Assembly (NCBI GenBank): GCA_947646015.1
Contig: CANSEY010000023.1
Coordinates: 1-64,000 of the forward strand
Reading direction: 5' to 3'
Source of the DNA: an uncultured Bacteroides sp.
Lineage (GTDB): Bacteria; Bacteroidota; Bacteroidia; Bacteroidales; Bacteroidaceae
Length of the DNA stretch: 64,000 nucleotides
Position numbers and translations under genes: made by a program
Shown: positions 42,523-50,576 of the stretch, in pieces
Numbering within the stretch: position 1 is the first letter of the stretch
How the letters are laid out: each line of letters begins with the position of its first letter
Notes under the pieces: model-generated
What the model was told of the DNA's origin: nothing
The model's input: the letters and a program-made list of their open reading frames with translations, nothing else
Database searches by the model: none

Positions 42523-44127
42523 ATGAAATTTATGAAAAACCTGCGATATATGCTGATAGCAGTATATTCAGCCTTCCTGCTTCTGCCTTTGGGAAGTTGC
42601 ATGGATACGGACATGAACCGTAATAAATACGAAGTGGACAGCGAAGAAATCGGCCGTGAAAACTACGACCTCGGCTCCACTATCAGAGGCCTGCAAGGCT
42701 TAGTAATACCTGCACAAGAGCATCTTTACCAATTCATGGAAGCCATGTGTGGTGGTTCTTATGCAGGATATTTCGGTGAAACACGTACCGGATGGCTGGA
42801 GAAATACTCTACCTATAATCCTAAAACCGACTGGTTGAAGGCACCATTTACAGATGTTATATCAGAAACATATCCTAAATATTATGCCGTTTTACAACAT
42901 GAAGATGCCCCTGTAGCCCTTGCATTAGCCAAACTGCTACGAGTAACTATCATGCAACGCGTGACGGACATTTACGGCCCTATCCCCTATAGCAAAGTGT
43001 TAGTATCCGGAGAAGGTTCTGAAAGCGATGGACTGAATGCGGCTTACGATTCACAGAAAGATGTCTACATGCGTATGTTTCAAGAACTTGAAGAAGCCGA
43101 TCAGGCACTTGAAGACAACATGACAGAAGGCAATAGCGGATTTGAAAAGCTGGATGATGTCTACTACGGAAAACTGCAGCAATGGCGACTTTTTCTCCAT
43201 TCACTACAACTACGCATGGCTATGCGCCTATGCTACACCGATATGGCTACCGAAGCTCAAAGCATTGCCGAGAAAGCCGTAGCGGCAGGAGTGATCGAAA
43301 AGAACGACGACAATGCCTTATTCCATGTAGCAGAAAATCGCTCAGCACTCTGCTTCAACGATTGGAAAGACTATCGTATAGGAGCCGATATCATCTGTTA
43401 CATGAATGGTTATGCAGACCCACGTCGGGATAAATATTTTACCAAGGTGAAGAATAACGATCAGGAAGGTTATTACGGCATGCGTATCGGCATTAATTCA
43501 CCATTTTCTGATGACGACATGATAACATCGTACTCTAATCGTTTGATGACCGCCAGCGATCCATATGTATGGATGACTGCCTCCGAAGTAGCATTCCTGC
43601 GAGCTGAAGGAGCATTACGCAAATGGAATATGGGCGGTGAAGCCAAAGATTTCTACGAAACGGGTGTTAAGCTTTCTTTCGAAGAACATGGAGCCAGCGG
43701 AGCAGAAGACTACCTGAATTCAATAGCTTCTCCAAGTGGCTATACTGACCCGCTAGGTTCGTATAGCACAGGTAGCCCCGCCAACATTACAGTAAAATGG
43801 AATGAAATGGGAGAACAGGCATTCGAAGAGAATCTGGAACGTATCATTACCCAAAAGTGGATTGCACTTTTCCCCAACGGCATTGAATCATGGAGTGAAC
43901 ACAGGCGTACCGGATATCCCAAATTATTGCCTGTTGTCGTGAACAAAGGCCGCAATGTCAGTACCGAAGCCGGCATGCGCCGACTCATGTATCCCAACGA
44001 AGAATACACCCAGAATTCTTTCCACCTTAACAATGCCATTAATGTATTGATAAAGGAAAGTAGTAATAATCAAGGAGGAGATACCGGTGGCACTCATGTG
44101 TGGTGGGATCGTAAAGCAAACAAGTAA
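42523..44127 (+). CDS. SusD-like surface glycan-binding lipoprotein (SusD/RagB, SusD-like_2 type)
   Basis: A 534-residue lipoprotein: signal MKNLRYMLIAVYSAFLLLPL then GSC, followed by an acidic MDTDMN start typical of surface export. The body has SusD-type TPR-like helices (VALALAKLLRVTIMQRVTDIYGP, FLHSLQLRMAMRLCY, WIALFPNGIESWSEHRRTGYP). It caps the SusC pore and binds the imported glycan. Start ATG 42523 lies 5 nt after the susC stop; ATG 42532 is an alternative, and the longer frame from 42499 lies inside susC. Target glycan inferred from the locus. Confidence 0.93.
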   Translation: MKFMKNLRYMLIAVYSAFLLLPLGSCMDTDMNRNKYEVDSEEIGRENYDLGSTIRGLQGLVIPAQEHLYQFMEAMCGGSYAGYFGETRTGWLEKYSTYNPKTDWLKAPFTDVISETYPKYYAVLQHEDAPVALALAKLLRVTIMQRVTDIYGPIPYSKVLVSGEGSESDGLNAAYDSQKDVYMRMFQELEEADQALEDNMTEGNSGFEKLDDVYYGKLQQWRLFLHSLQLRMAMRLCYTDMATEAQSIAEKAVAAGVIEKNDDNALFHVAENRSALCFNDWKDYRIGADIICYMNGYADPRRDKYFTKVKNNDQEGYYGMRIGINSPFSDDDMITSYSNRLMTASDPYVWMTASEVAFLRAEGALRKWNMGGEAKDFYETGVKLSFEEHGASGAEDYLNSIASPSGYTDPLGSYSTGSPANITVKWNEMGEQAFEENLERIITQKWIALFPNGIESWSEHRRTGYPKLLPVVVNKGRNVSTEAGMRRLMYPNEEYTQNSFHLNNAINVLIKESSNNQGGDTGGTHVWWDRKANK

Positions 44128-44150
44128 AAATCTTTAAAAACTAAGATAAT

Positions 44151-45134
44151 ATGAAAAATAAAAACCTTATATTCAGTTTCCTTACTGTCGTTACTCTCAC
44201 GATTGGTGCAGGCTGTCTGTGGACATCGTGTGACGATTGGACCGAAACGGAACAGGTGGATTACGGAGTAACTACCCCCGATGGTCAGAACCCTGAACTA
44301 TATGCCCGCTACACACAAGCTGTTCGCAACTATAAAAGTCGCAAACACTATGCCGTATGTGTACGCTTCGACAATGGACATAGCGGAGACGGAGAAAAAG
44401 ACTTTCTTCGTTCGATGCCGGATAGCATTGATGCCGTCATTCTGGAAAATGCGGTAACACTTAATTCAGCCGATCTGGAAGACATTCCTGTATTGCAGAC
44501 TAATTTTGCAACAAAGGTTCTTTTTAGTTTCAATCTGAGCAGTATCAAAGAGAACGCAGAAAGTTCGGGACAAGAAATCAAAACACTTCTGGCTCCCGCT
44601 TTAGAGCAAATGGTATCCGCCATTAACGACAATGGGCTTGACGGAGCCTCAATCTCCTACACCGGTGACATCGGACTTGGTAATAACGCAACAGTCAATG
44701 CAAGTATAGCCGAGATGCGTCAGTTACTGCTTGACAAGATTACACCGTTAGCAAAAAATGGAAAAATCTTTTTTCTGGAAAGTAATCCACTTTTTATTCC
44801 CGAAGCGAACCGGGATGTATTCACCCGCTACGTACTCAATACTACGTCCTCTAAAAATGCCAGCCAGTTACATCTTCTGATTAATGAAGCTATCTATTAT
44901 GCAGGTATTCCCTCGGACAAGCTGCTCATTACCGGCGATCCGGAGCTAATGACTACGGACAATAATGACGGGCTTGTCTCACAAGTGCCTTTCTTCGCCA
45001 TACAGGTAATAGATTGCGGGCCTATCGGCGGCTTAATGATACAGAATGTCGCTGCAGACTATTCGCACGCTAACATCACTTATAAGGAGACACGTGGTGC
45101 CATACAGACTTTAAACCCTTCACCTTTAAAATAA
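44151..45134 (+). CDS. Surface lipoprotein with a degenerate GH18-like fold (probable glycan binder)
   Basis: A 327-residue lipoprotein (signal then LWTSCDD). The length and strand pattern resemble a GH18 TIM barrel: FDAVILEN-type strand, KVLFSFNLSS, then the beta-4 position where GH18 enzymes carry DGxDxDxE. Here that stretch reads DGASISYTG (from Asp164), so the catalytic Glu is Thr and the key Asp residues are Ser. It can hardly be an active hydrolase and is better read as a surface glycan-binding protein. It lies 23 bp after the susD-like gene. Confidence 0.75.
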   Translation: MKNKNLIFSFLTVVTLTIGAGCLWTSCDDWTETEQVDYGVTTPDGQNPELYARYTQAVRNYKSRKHYAVCVRFDNGHSGDGEKDFLRSMPDSIDAVILENAVTLNSADLEDIPVLQTNFATKVLFSFNLSSIKENAESSGQEIKTLLAPALEQMVSAINDNGLDGASISYTGDIGLGNNATVNASIAEMRQLLLDKITPLAKNGKIFFLESNPLFIPEANRDVFTRYVLNTTSSKNASQLHLLINEAIYYAGIPSDKLLITGDPELMTTDNNDGLVSQVPFFAIQVIDCGPIGGLMIQNVAADYSHANITYKETRGAIQTLNPSPLK

Positions 45135-45138
45135 ACAC

Positions 45139-45146
45139 AGGAGGAA
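45139..45146 (+). promoter_or_regulatory. Rare canonical Shine-Dalgarno sequence
   Basis: AGGAGGAA sits 6 nt before the ATG at 45153. Bacteroides genes usually lack such sites, including the other genes of this operon, so this cistron may be translated more strongly or independently. Confidence 0.6.
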
Positions 45147-45152
45147 TCTAAG

Positions 45153-46475
45153 ATGAAAAAGCAAAAAATACGATTCGCAATTTTCATGTTGTTACTTGCT
45201 GTCACTGCTTGCGACAATGCCGATTATAGTAAAAGCGCCCCCTTCGACAACGGTGTCTATTTAAGTGTAGCCGAAAGCAAAACATCGGAGACTATGACAT
45301 TCAACAAAACGATTATTCAGCGCGAAAAGAGCTTCACAGCCCGGCTGGCATATCCTGCCGGTACTGATGTTACAGTCAACGTAACAGTTGACCCTTCACA
45401 AGTAGAAGCCTACAACTCACGAAACAATACCAGCTATGATATATTGCCGACCAAACATTACCGATTGGAGAGCAACGAAATGACAATACGCGCAGGCAAA
45501 ATCAATTCTGCTCCGTTACATATTTATTTCGAAAACCTGACAGAATTGGAGATTGATAAAGCATATCTCTGCCCAGTGTCTCTTAACTCCGCACAAGGTG
45601 TAGGCCTATTGGATGGCTCAACCACCTACTGGTATATAGTGAAACGCTCCAGCGCCATCACTACCGCTGTTAACTTACGCTATTGCTACGTCGAAGTTCC
45701 CGGATTCTATGTACCCAAATGGGGAACAGAGCCTGCCGGCAATGCTGCTCATCTGAACAATTTGAAGGCTGTCACCTTTGAAATAATCACCCGTATATCC
45801 AATTTCGACGAAGCCAATACAGACATTTCCAGTCTGATGGGCATCGAGCAATATTTCTGTTTCCGAGCAGGCGATGCAGGCTTCCCACGCCAACAGTTGC
45901 AGATACAGACTCCGGCAGGAAAGTTCCCCGAAGCCAACAAAGCCAAATTACTGAAAGAAAATGAATGGTACCATCTCGCACTAACGTACGACATTGCCAC
46001 CAAAACAATTATTTTCTACGTCAATGGAAAAGAACAAAGTCGAAGCACTAACTATGGCAACAGCGAGTTCTCTGAAATAAAACTTGCCAACCGCAAACAG
46101 GAAAGTTTTCCCGGTGCAAGCGACGGTGACTGGCTTTTCTACATAGGACGTTCTTATAATGACCGCTGGCTTATCGACCGACAACTTAACGGTAATGTCT
46201 GTGAGGCACGTATCTGGGATGTAGCACGTACACAAGAGGAAATCTGGAAAAACATGTACGACATTGAAGATCCGGAAAATGAAGCACACCTCGCTGCTTA
46301 CTGGAAATTCAATGAAGGAAGCGGCAATGATATCAAGGATTACTCCAAATATCATAACGATGCACACATTGTTCGTTATTGGAAAGATTTCAATAGTAAA
46401 GAAGAATATGACGTAAAAAATGAGGAACTATGGCCAAGCGGCATAGAAGTTCCGCAAGTGAATAGGGAAGATTAG
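45153..46475 (+). CDS. Surface lipoprotein with DUF1735 and LamG-like domains
   Basis: A 440-residue lipoprotein (LLLAVTACDN, Cys near residue 20). Residues about 35-165 form a DUF1735 domain (VEAYNSRNNTSYDILPTKHY, then a CPVSLNSAQG strand), the module found in front of Bacteroides endoglycosidases such as BT3987. Residues about 215-415 form a LamG/concanavalin-like jelly roll (LTYDIATKTIIFYVNGKEQS, WLFYIGRSYNDRW, GNVCEARIWDVARTQEEI). There are no hydrolase residues. Role: probably surface binding or display of N-glycoprotein for the operon's enzyme and SusCD. It has a canonical Shine-Dalgarno site, unusual here. Confidence 0.82.
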   Translation: MKKQKIRFAIFMLLLAVTACDNADYSKSAPFDNGVYLSVAESKTSETMTFNKTIIQREKSFTARLAYPAGTDVTVNVTVDPSQVEAYNSRNNTSYDILPTKHYRLESNEMTIRAGKINSAPLHIYFENLTELEIDKAYLCPVSLNSAQGVGLLDGSTTYWYIVKRSSAITTAVNLRYCYVEVPGFYVPKWGTEPAGNAAHLNNLKAVTFEIITRISNFDEANTDISSLMGIEQYFCFRAGDAGFPRQQLQIQTPAGKFPEANKAKLLKENEWYHLALTYDIATKTIIFYVNGKEQSRSTNYGNSEFSEIKLANRKQESFPGASDGDWLFYIGRSYNDRWLIDRQLNGNVCEARIWDVARTQEEIWKNMYDIEDPENEAHLAAYWKFNEGSGNDIKDYSKYHNDAHIVRYWKDFNSKEEYDVKNEELWPSGIEVPQVNRED

Positions 46476-46502
46476 AAATGAGAAACTTATAAAAATCAAA
46501 AT

Positions 46503-48029
46503 ATGAAACAAATATTGAAACATATACTGATTCTGGCATTTGCGGCAGGTTTTATTGGGACTGCCTGCGAAAATAACGATCTTACTATCGATGCCGGTAC
46601 ATTCCCCGAAACCGGAGGTATAGGTCTTTCTATGGGTATATTACAAAGCGATAATTATGCGATGGAAAACCCGCAGATAAACATGGACCATGCCAGTTTG
46701 AGCGATCAATTTCACATCAGCTTAACAGAACCGGCTTCACAGACAGGAAATTACACCGTAAAAGTAGACGAATCCAAAGTACTGGACTTCAATTCGAAGC
46801 ACGGAACGAGTTACCCTCTGTATCCTACAGAATACGTAGATTTAGGTAACAGTGGAAAAATGACAATAGAGAAAGGAGAACAGCAGTCAAACTCTGTCTC
46901 TATTGCCTTCAAATATGATGAAGCCATAGAAGATTCTGTTATTTATGTACTCCCTCTGACAGTGGAAGAGAACAATAGTTCCCCGGCCATGTCTAGTGAA
47001 CGCAAAACATTATATTATATAATTAATGTATGGGGAATGGCTCCTGCCGAATATAACGCTATAAAGAAAAACTTCATTCAGATAGCAGGGGTAGATCCTG
47101 AATTCACCAATCCTCTACTGCTCAACAAACTCTATTTTGAGTCTATGTCTCTTTCATCACCAGAAGTAGATTACTACAATCCATTCGATATAATCAACCT
47201 ACAGTTCGCTACCGTCAAGGCAGACGATAATCTGTTGCCATCCTTATATCTAAAAGATGATCTGGCATACGTACTAAAGAAACGTGAAAAGTACATCGTT
47301 CCATTGCAACAGTTAGACCACAAAGTTTGCCTTGCCATTAAGGGAGCGGGAGAAGGAATTGGTTTTTCCAATCTGGGGGAAAAAGAAATGATGATATTTG
47401 TAGAAAGAATAAAACAAGTGATTGATATATATCATTTAGATGGAGTCAATCTATATGATGCTAATTTTTCCTATGAAGAAAGTAATGAAAACATTAATTA
47501 CTCAAACAATCTATGCAAATTCGTAGCATCTTTACGAGATAAGCTAGGAAACAAGATCATAACCTATACACAAACTTCTGAATCTCCGGAAGGGATCACT
47601 AATGACGCTAATTTGAAATTAGGAGAACTTTTAGATTATGCTTGGTGTGATCAATTGAACACAATTATTGATCCTTGGAGTACTCCTGAAAAATGGACAC
47701 GTCCTATTGCAGGATTAAACAAAGAAAAATGGGGAGCTTTAAATACTGATATACATATGTCAAGTGAGCAAGCAAATATTTTAGATCAAGTGATAGAAAT
47801 GTTTACTCAACCCTCACTAATGATAACCGCTGGAATAAATCATGTATTTGTAGTAAATAGAGTAGACTATGTTAGTGCAGGAACGGAATCTTATGCACCG
47901 ACTTATATGGCTTATGGTGCTATCTGTAACTTATGTGATATGGAAAAAGAATATTTTGTAACAGGTATTAACTCTCCAAATAATCAATACCTCAACATTC
48001 ATGATCTTCTCATGCCTAAAGATTATTAA
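46503..48029 (+). CDS. Surface lipoprotein with DUF1735 and a degenerate GH18-like domain
   Basis: A 508-residue lipoprotein (GFIGTACEN). An N-terminal DUF1735-like part (about 25-175, with VLDFNSKHGTSYPLYPTEYV) is followed by a GH18-like barrel (about 200-500: VCLAIKGAGEGIGFSN, then the beta-4 motif DGVNLYDANF from Asp313). In active GH18 enzymes this motif is DGxDxDxE; here the catalytic Glu is Ala320 and the preceding acids are Asn and Tyr, so it is probably inactive and glycan-binding. Codon use changes inside the gene: G+C is about half upstream but about a quarter in 47401-47520 (hand count), hinting at a recombination joint. Confidence 0.75.
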   Translation: MKQILKHILILAFAAGFIGTACENNDLTIDAGTFPETGGIGLSMGILQSDNYAMENPQINMDHASLSDQFHISLTEPASQTGNYTVKVDESKVLDFNSKHGTSYPLYPTEYVDLGNSGKMTIEKGEQQSNSVSIAFKYDEAIEDSVIYVLPLTVEENNSSPAMSSERKTLYYIINVWGMAPAEYNAIKKNFIQIAGVDPEFTNPLLLNKLYFESMSLSSPEVDYYNPFDIINLQFATVKADDNLLPSLYLKDDLAYVLKKREKYIVPLQQLDHKVCLAIKGAGEGIGFSNLGEKEMMIFVERIKQVIDIYHLDGVNLYDANFSYEESNENINYSNNLCKFVASLRDKLGNKIITYTQTSESPEGITNDANLKLGELLDYAWCDQLNTIIDPWSTPEKWTRPIAGLNKEKWGALNTDIHMSSEQANILDQVIEMFTQPSLMITAGINHVFVVNRVDYVSAGTESYAPTYMAYGAICNLCDMEKEYFVTGINSPNNQYLNIHDLLMPKDY

Positions 48030-48116
48030 GATATAACATTCATATTTATAAAGCATCTGTGAATATGGACAAACTGAGAAAGGAGATGCAGAATATTTAC
48101 GCATAAAAATCAGACT

Positions 48117-48215
48117 ATGAAGGAGGAACTTCCACCAAACACGTATCCTATCAATGCCAAAGACATGTCTTCCGCATTGATTATAAGAAAAGAAAAATCA
48201 TTAAATCAATTTTAA
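48117..48215 (+). other. Gap before the endoglycosidase gene with possible coding remnants
   Basis: The 196-bp gap holds a 32-codon frame (48117-48215, MKEELPPNTYPINAKDMSS...). On another frame there is a peptide-like stretch without a start, EYGQTEKGDAEYLRIKIRL (ending at the TGA of 48118-48120). Both look more protein-like than random and may be leftovers of a lost gene. I assign no function. Confidence 0.25.
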
Positions 48216-48225
48216 AATTTACATT

Positions 48226-49146
48226 ATGAAAAACTTGTATAAAATTTTAGCGTCATCTATCGCTATATTTGCATTTTGCGCATGCTCACAAGAAGAAATG
48301 CCAGTAAACCAATCAGATAATAATCAATCTGAAGTAGTCACCCGTTCGGCCACAGGTATTAAAAACATCGTTTATATTGAAGTAAATGATATCAATCCTC
48401 TTAATGCAGGGTCATATATTATGGATGATGCTCCATTTTTCGATTATGTAATTCTGTTCGCTGCCAACATAAGAGGTGTAGGCTCAGACGCTACTTTATA
48501 TAACAATCCAAATGTACAGTACATTTTGGACCACAAAGACACTCTGATTAAGCCTCTTCAAGACAAAGGTATCAAAGTTTTACTCGGTCTATTAGGTGAC
48601 CATACAGGACTCGGATTCGCAAACATGAATTCAGCTCAGACTGAACAGTTTGCTACCGCCGTTGCCAATGCTGTTAGTCAATATGGATTAGATGGTGTAG
48701 ACTTTGACGACGAATGGGCTGAATACGGTAGAAATGGTTATCCATCTGGAAGTACAAGTTCTTTCTCTAATTTGATTACTGCGCTCCATAACAAAATGCC
48801 AGGTAAGACGATTACTGTATTCAATTATGGCTACACAAGTGAGCTTACAGGAGTTAATAGCTATATTGATTATGGCATTTACGCATTCTTCAACTATCCA
48901 TCATGGGGTACAGATTTTGGTATGCCGAACAGTAAATGGGCACCATTAACCATCAACCTTAACAGTACCCCATCTGCTAGTAGTGCCCAACTTTATGCAA
49001 CACAAGTTGCAAATAAAGGTTTTGGTGCTATTGGTTACTATGACCTTAGAGCCAACAACATTGTAAGCGTATTGAATGGTGTTGCAAAAGGAGCTTTCAA
49101 GTCTACTTGTACTTATGACGGTAATTCTTATCCAAAGAATTATTAA
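48226..49146 (+). CDS. GH18 endo-beta-N-acetylglucosaminidase (EndoBT-1285-like)
   Basis: A 306-residue lipoprotein (signal to about residue 20, Cys in FCACSQ) with a single GH18 barrel. The catalytic motif is intact: DGVDFDDE at residues 156-163, with Glu163 as acid/base and Asp161 as its helper in substrate-assisted cleavage. Other barrel strands are YVILFAANIRG, KVLLGLLGDH and ITVFNYGYTS. The length fits single-domain Endo F/H-like enzymes. It cuts between the two core GlcNAc residues of N-glycans, releasing the glycan for SusCD import. From memory it corresponds to B. thetaiotaomicron BT1285, which acts on high-mannose N-glycans. Last gene of the locus, followed by a hairpin terminator. 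Confidence 0.92.
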   Translation: MKNLYKILASSIAIFAFCACSQEEMPVNQSDNNQSEVVTRSATGIKNIVYIEVNDINPLNAGSYIMDDAPFFDYVILFAANIRGVGSDATLYNNPNVQYILDHKDTLIKPLQDKGIKVLLGLLGDHTGLGFANMNSAQTEQFATAVANAVSQYGLDGVDFDDEWAEYGRNGYPSGSTSSFSNLITALHNKMPGKTITVFNYGYTSELTGVNSYIDYGIYAFFNYPSWGTDFGMPNSKWAPLTINLNSTPSASSAQLYATQVANKGFGAIGYYDLRANNIVSVLNGVAKGAFKSTCTYDGNSYPKNY

Positions 49147-49190
49147 TCAAAGGCTTTAAAGCATCACACTTGATGAAGTATTAAAATACA

Positions 49191-49221
49191 CTTCTCCCTC
49201 TTTTGTTGAAAGAGGGAGAAG
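49191..49221 (+). terminator. Hairpin terminator after the endoglycosidase gene
   Basis: CTTCTCCCTCTTT-TGTTG-AAAGAGGGAGAAG is a perfect 13-bp stem. The T tail is weak (TAGTTTAAAG), so termination may rely on the next hairpin too. Confidence 0.65.
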
Positions 49222-49420
49222 TAGTTTAAAGTGAGAGAGTAATGTATTTCTTCACATGTTCCTTTTTAATGAAGGAAACATGTGAAGAATTACTCATACA
49301 ACATTTATTAGATAATATATCCTTCGGGAGCTACTCACTCTTCTAACGCTCATATAATTAACTGGAGGGAAAGTTACGGGCAAGAAAAGAAGAGAAGTAG
49401 CAACCGAGGATAATCAGATG

Positions 49421-49486
49421 AATGCTGTGACATTTTTGTATCTAATCTAATTATTATAAGGGGAAAAGCAAAAATGTCACAGCATT
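49421..49486. repeat. 18-bp perfect inverted repeat around 30 bp
   Basis: AATGCTGTGACATTTTTG (49421-49438) and its exact reverse complement CAAAAATGTCACAGCATT (49469-49486) flank a 30-bp AT-rich segment. It could be a hairpin in RNA, a very small mobile-element remnant or a recombinase site. Confidence 0.8.
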
Positions 49487-49648
49487 ACTAATCAACACTT
49501 TAAGCCCACAAAACAGTTCTTTTTTCTACAAGTTTACAAAAATCATCTATATACTTTTCACTTTTTCATAGGAGAAAACTGCACTTTTTTTCATTCCCCC
49601 TATCCAATCATAAAGAAACAATAAAGTTACAGTGGAGTAATCAGACAG

Positions 49649-49714
49649 GCAGACTTGTGCAACAAGTCTGCTACAGTTATGCATCCCTGTAGCTATACAA
49701 GTGCAACAGAATAA
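49649..49714. repeat. Three-unit hairpin array with 22-bp period
   Basis: The cores TGCAAC (49658), TGCATC (49680) and TGCAAC (49702) are exactly 22 bp apart. Unit 1 is a hairpin GCAGACTTG-TGCAA-CAAGTCTGC (49649-49671); unit 2 has arms CTACAG...CTGTAG (49671-49692); unit 3 has lost its arms. Less regular than the arrays at 9733 and 11623, but with the same period. Confidence 0.65.
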
Positions 49715-50190
49715 AACATAAGCAACAAACAGCTAATAGCTGGCGAGAATTTATTAATTCATATGGTAGAATGCTTCAAACCAACCTGATAAATATAGGA
49801 AAAGATATATAGCATTATACCAATTTATTAAGCATACTCCATAGAACCATACTATAAATCTACGTATCAATCTCCCAAATCAGGAATAAAAACAAAGAAT
49901 TCCATGACTGTTTTGATCTAATTATGATTTTATTAAACATAAATTAATAATAAGCAGAACCTTAAATAAGCAAGCATTATTATTTTCTACGAACAATAAA
50001 TATAACATTGTATTAAAAACATACAAGTTTTCAATACATTTTATCGCAAACATCATACAAAAAGTAACAAGTCTCTATTTTTAATCAGATATTATATCAA
50101 TTTTTTATAACTATGGCGTATATTTACCTCATAAGAACAAGCAATATTATATTATAAAAAAATACGTATATATTATCCAAAAACCCAAAA

Positions 50191-50316
50191 ATGAGAGAAT
50201 CTGAATTGGTACTAAATGGAAGTTATTCCAAAAGTACCCAACCAAAAGCACGGGCACCTCCTGAGCAGCCCGCATTACTTACAATATATTTAACATTTAT
50301 GTTTAATAAAAAATAA
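50191..50316 (+). CDS. Possible small protein of 41 residues
   Basis: ATG at 50191 opens a 41-codon frame (MRESELVLNGSYSKS..., with a Pro-rich middle KARAPPEQPA and a hydrophobic end LLTIYLTFMFNKK). The region is otherwise AT-rich, and this frame is locally less so. There is no Shine-Dalgarno site, and a TATATTTA sequence about 80 bp upstream is only a weak -7 match. I do not recognise it and it may be non-coding. Confidence 0.25.
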   Translation: MRESELVLNGSYSKSTQPKARAPPEQPALLTIYLTFMFNKK

Positions 50317-50576
50317 TCAAATTAATTATTGTTACTTGGAGGAGATTTGCCCTATTCCTTTCAAAAGGGTTCAAACATTAGAATTAAAACTCTACATATA
50401 TACTACGCATTCCCGATATCAGCCTTCAAAGAACAAATAATTTTGAGATCATGTTATTTGAACTTATTGATATACAATCATGAGACCATAATACTGTGCA
50501 TTTTTCCTTGCTTCAAACCCGAACAAGAGGAATAGATCAATTTCACCAAGTGACGTTACTAAAAAAACAGATTAAT

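Larger units (their letters stand above)
49147..50576. other. AT-rich 1.4-kb intergenic region
   Basis: No gene of normal size is supported here. It holds a terminator hairpin (49191-49221), a second long hairpin TTCTTCACATGTTCCTT/AAGGAAACATGTGAAGAA (49248-49289, one bulge), an 18-bp perfect inverted repeat (49421-49486), a 22-bp-period array (49649-49714) and a 41-codon frame (50191-50316). The remainder is strongly AT-rich with no recognisable element. No insertion sequence or att site is visible. Confidence 0.6.

Noticed and set aside
50329..50535. 68-codon frame with a GGAGGA sequence near its start
   Set aside because: The start would be TTG, the GGAGGA lies inside the frame rather than before it, and the residue pattern is that of AT-rich non-coding DNA.
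49147..50576. Insertion sequence or integrated element in the AT-rich gap
   Set aside because: No transposase fragment, terminal repeats with target duplication, tRNA or att-like site could be found.
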